A DNA stretch of 34,694 bases from contig CAJXIL010000024.1 of NCBI GenBank assembly GCA_913054455.1, positions 1-34,694 on the forward strand. The letters are read 5' to 3'. Shown one piece after another: positions 33,802-34,694 of the stretch; positions within the stretch are counted from its first letter, which is position 1, and every line of letters starts with the position of its first letter. The position numbers and the translations under genes were made by a program. The DNA comes from an uncultured Roseobacter sp. (lineage in GTDB: Bacteria > Pseudomonadota > Alphaproteobacteria > Rhodobacterales > Rhodobacteraceae). Under the pieces are notes generated by a model. That model was given only the letters and a program-made list of their open reading frames with translations, did not search any database and was not told the DNA's origin.

Positions 33802-33845
33802 GATTTGTAATCAGTAGGTCCGCGGTTCGAGTCCGTGTGGGACCA
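33802..33845 (+). tRNA. 3' fragment of tRNA-Thr(TGT), putative attachment site
   Basis: The sequence GATTTGTAATCAGTAGGTCC onward matches the 3' part of a tRNA: anticodon loop TTTGTAA (anticodon TGT, threonine), 3' anticodon stem TCAGT, variable AGGTC, T-arm CGCGG-TTCGAGT-CCGTG, acceptor strand TGGGACC and discriminator A. The 5' half (acceptor GGTCCCA, D-arm and 5' anticodon stem) is absent: upstream bases do not fit. A tRNA 3' end next to an integrase gene is the usual att scar of an integrative element. It is not a functional tRNA gene. Confidence 0.82.
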
Positions 33846-33939
33846 TTTTTCTCACAGTAAGTTGTTGATGTATAATGGTAAGTACCCCTATTGCATCCGT
33901 TCCAACTACACGCTTAGCTACACAATGTGGGTTTAGGCT

Positions 33940-34671
33940 ATGCGGAATGTGACTGTGAAATACCTCAGGAAGAACGAAAGAACAGGTAGTTTCGAGTATC
34001 GGCGCAGGGTCCCCAAGTCTCTTGAGAAGCTGGTCAAGAAACGTGAGTTCCTAAAGGTGCTGGGCAAGACCCAGAGCGAAGCAGTCATGCGCTACGGTGC
34101 TGAACATGAGAAAATTGAACACCTCGTGAGCTTGGCCAAGTTTGGCGTCACAGGTCTTTCCCCTTTGGAGCAGTCAAAGAAGCTGGCAGCATTGCTGGAA
34201 AGCTGGGATGCTGATCCGCATAGCGCTGGGCGAGATGACAATGAACGCACATGGCGCGGTGAGGCCGCTGCGCAATTGGTGGACAAGTACCAAGACCCCA
34301 AATCAGGCGAGTATGTAGGAGTACCAGAGGAAGATGGCCTGCTGGCTGGTGCGCTCCTTGGCGGTGTCTCGAAAGAAACCCCTCAGGTGACCGTCACTGA
34401 CGCCTTTGCGGCCTATCTGGATGAGAACGCCCTAAAGATACCTGAGCAACACAAGAAACAACGGCAGCGATTTATGCGGTCTGAGAAGAACCTGATCTTC
34501 GTCCTAGGGGGAGATAAGCCTCTAAAGGAGGTCAAAAGATCGGATGCACGTAGATGGCGTGACATGCGCCTCAAGCAAGTAGCTCCTGCCACAGTCAGGC
34601 GAGAGCGCAATGATATCGGAGCGGTGTTTAGCTGGGCAGTGTCTGACGTCAGCGCCTATGGGTCCAAATAG
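33940..34671 (+). pseudogene. Tyrosine recombinase/integrase, N-terminal part only
   Basis: A 243-codon frame resembling the N-terminal half of phage-type integrases: a DUF6538-like start (VKYLRKNERTGSFEYRRRVP), then a SAM-like core-binding domain (TVTDAFAAYLDENALKIPEQ, KHKKQRQRFM-like helices, LKEVKRSDARRWRDMRLKQV and TVRRERNDIGAVFSWAVSD). In intact relatives the catalytic domain with Arg-His-Arg-Tyr follows; here the frame ends abruptly after AYGSK. None of the catalytic residues is present. A frameshift or an insertion at about 34650 would explain it; the window ends 23 bases later, so the rest cannot be examined. Its place beside the tRNA-Thr fragment fits an island integrase. Confidence 0.75.
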
Positions 34672-34694
34672 CGGTATTTGATAAGAGAGTGTTC

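Overview
The window looks like a chromosomal segment from a marine Roseobacter-group alphaproteobacterium (Rhodobacteraceae). This is inferred from the gene set: a bactofilin/M23 pair, choice-of-anchor L/Hint and RTX exoproteins, a DUF924 gene near lpdA, a valine-degradation cluster, and an alphaproteobacterial GTTC-N7-GTTC SOS box before uvrA. No rRNA, intact tRNA or CRISPR array is visible.

Layout. 1-0.74 kb: two overlapping cyclophilin-type peptidyl-prolyl isomerases, the second with a signal peptide. Their apparent terminator lies inside the 3' end of a convergent gene. 0.78-6.56 kb, minus strand: a TerB-like membrane-anchored protein, an RTX calcium-binding exoprotein, a bactofilin overlapping an M23 envelope peptidase, a DUF455 ferritin-like diiron protein and a Bcp-type peroxiredoxin. 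6.7-20.2 kb, mostly plus strand: a giant YhdP/AsmA-like protein, queA, an MFS transporter behind a long leader hairpin, a DUF924 protein, lpdA, a candidate small ORF, a second MFS transporter and SOS-controlled uvrA. A minus-strand coiled-coil membrane protein sits between the DUF924 gene and lpdA. 20.2-23.2 kb: a four-helix membrane protein divergent from an XRE/MmyB-like regulator across a perfect palindrome, then a convergent choice-of-anchor L/Hint exoprotein. 23.4-26.6 kb, minus strand: acyl-CoA dehydrogenase, 3-hydroxyisobutyryl-CoA hydrolase and 3-hydroxyisobutyrate dehydrogenase, consecutive valine catabolic steps, behind a promoter whose start site is covered by a TetR-type palindrome.

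26.6-34.7 kb is accessory in character: long non-coding stretches, relic repeats and orphan genes. It holds four copies of a GGGACACTTC repeat resembling a mobile-element end, a Tat-exported Acg-like nitroreductase translationally coupled to a MarR regulator behind a perfect 14-bp inverted repeat, two orphan envelope proteins and a 655-residue orphan protein with a glycine-zipper segment. It ends with a 3' fragment of tRNA-Thr(TGT) followed by a tyrosine-recombinase gene that stops before its catalytic domain. I read the tRNA fragment plus integrase as the junction of an integrated island continuing beyond the right edge.

The best candidates for something undescribed are the 655-residue protein beside the island junction, the two envelope orphans next to it, the leader hairpin before the first MFS gene, and the XRE/membrane-protein pair with its palindromic operator. 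I found no complete novel multi-gene system that I can defend from sequence alone.
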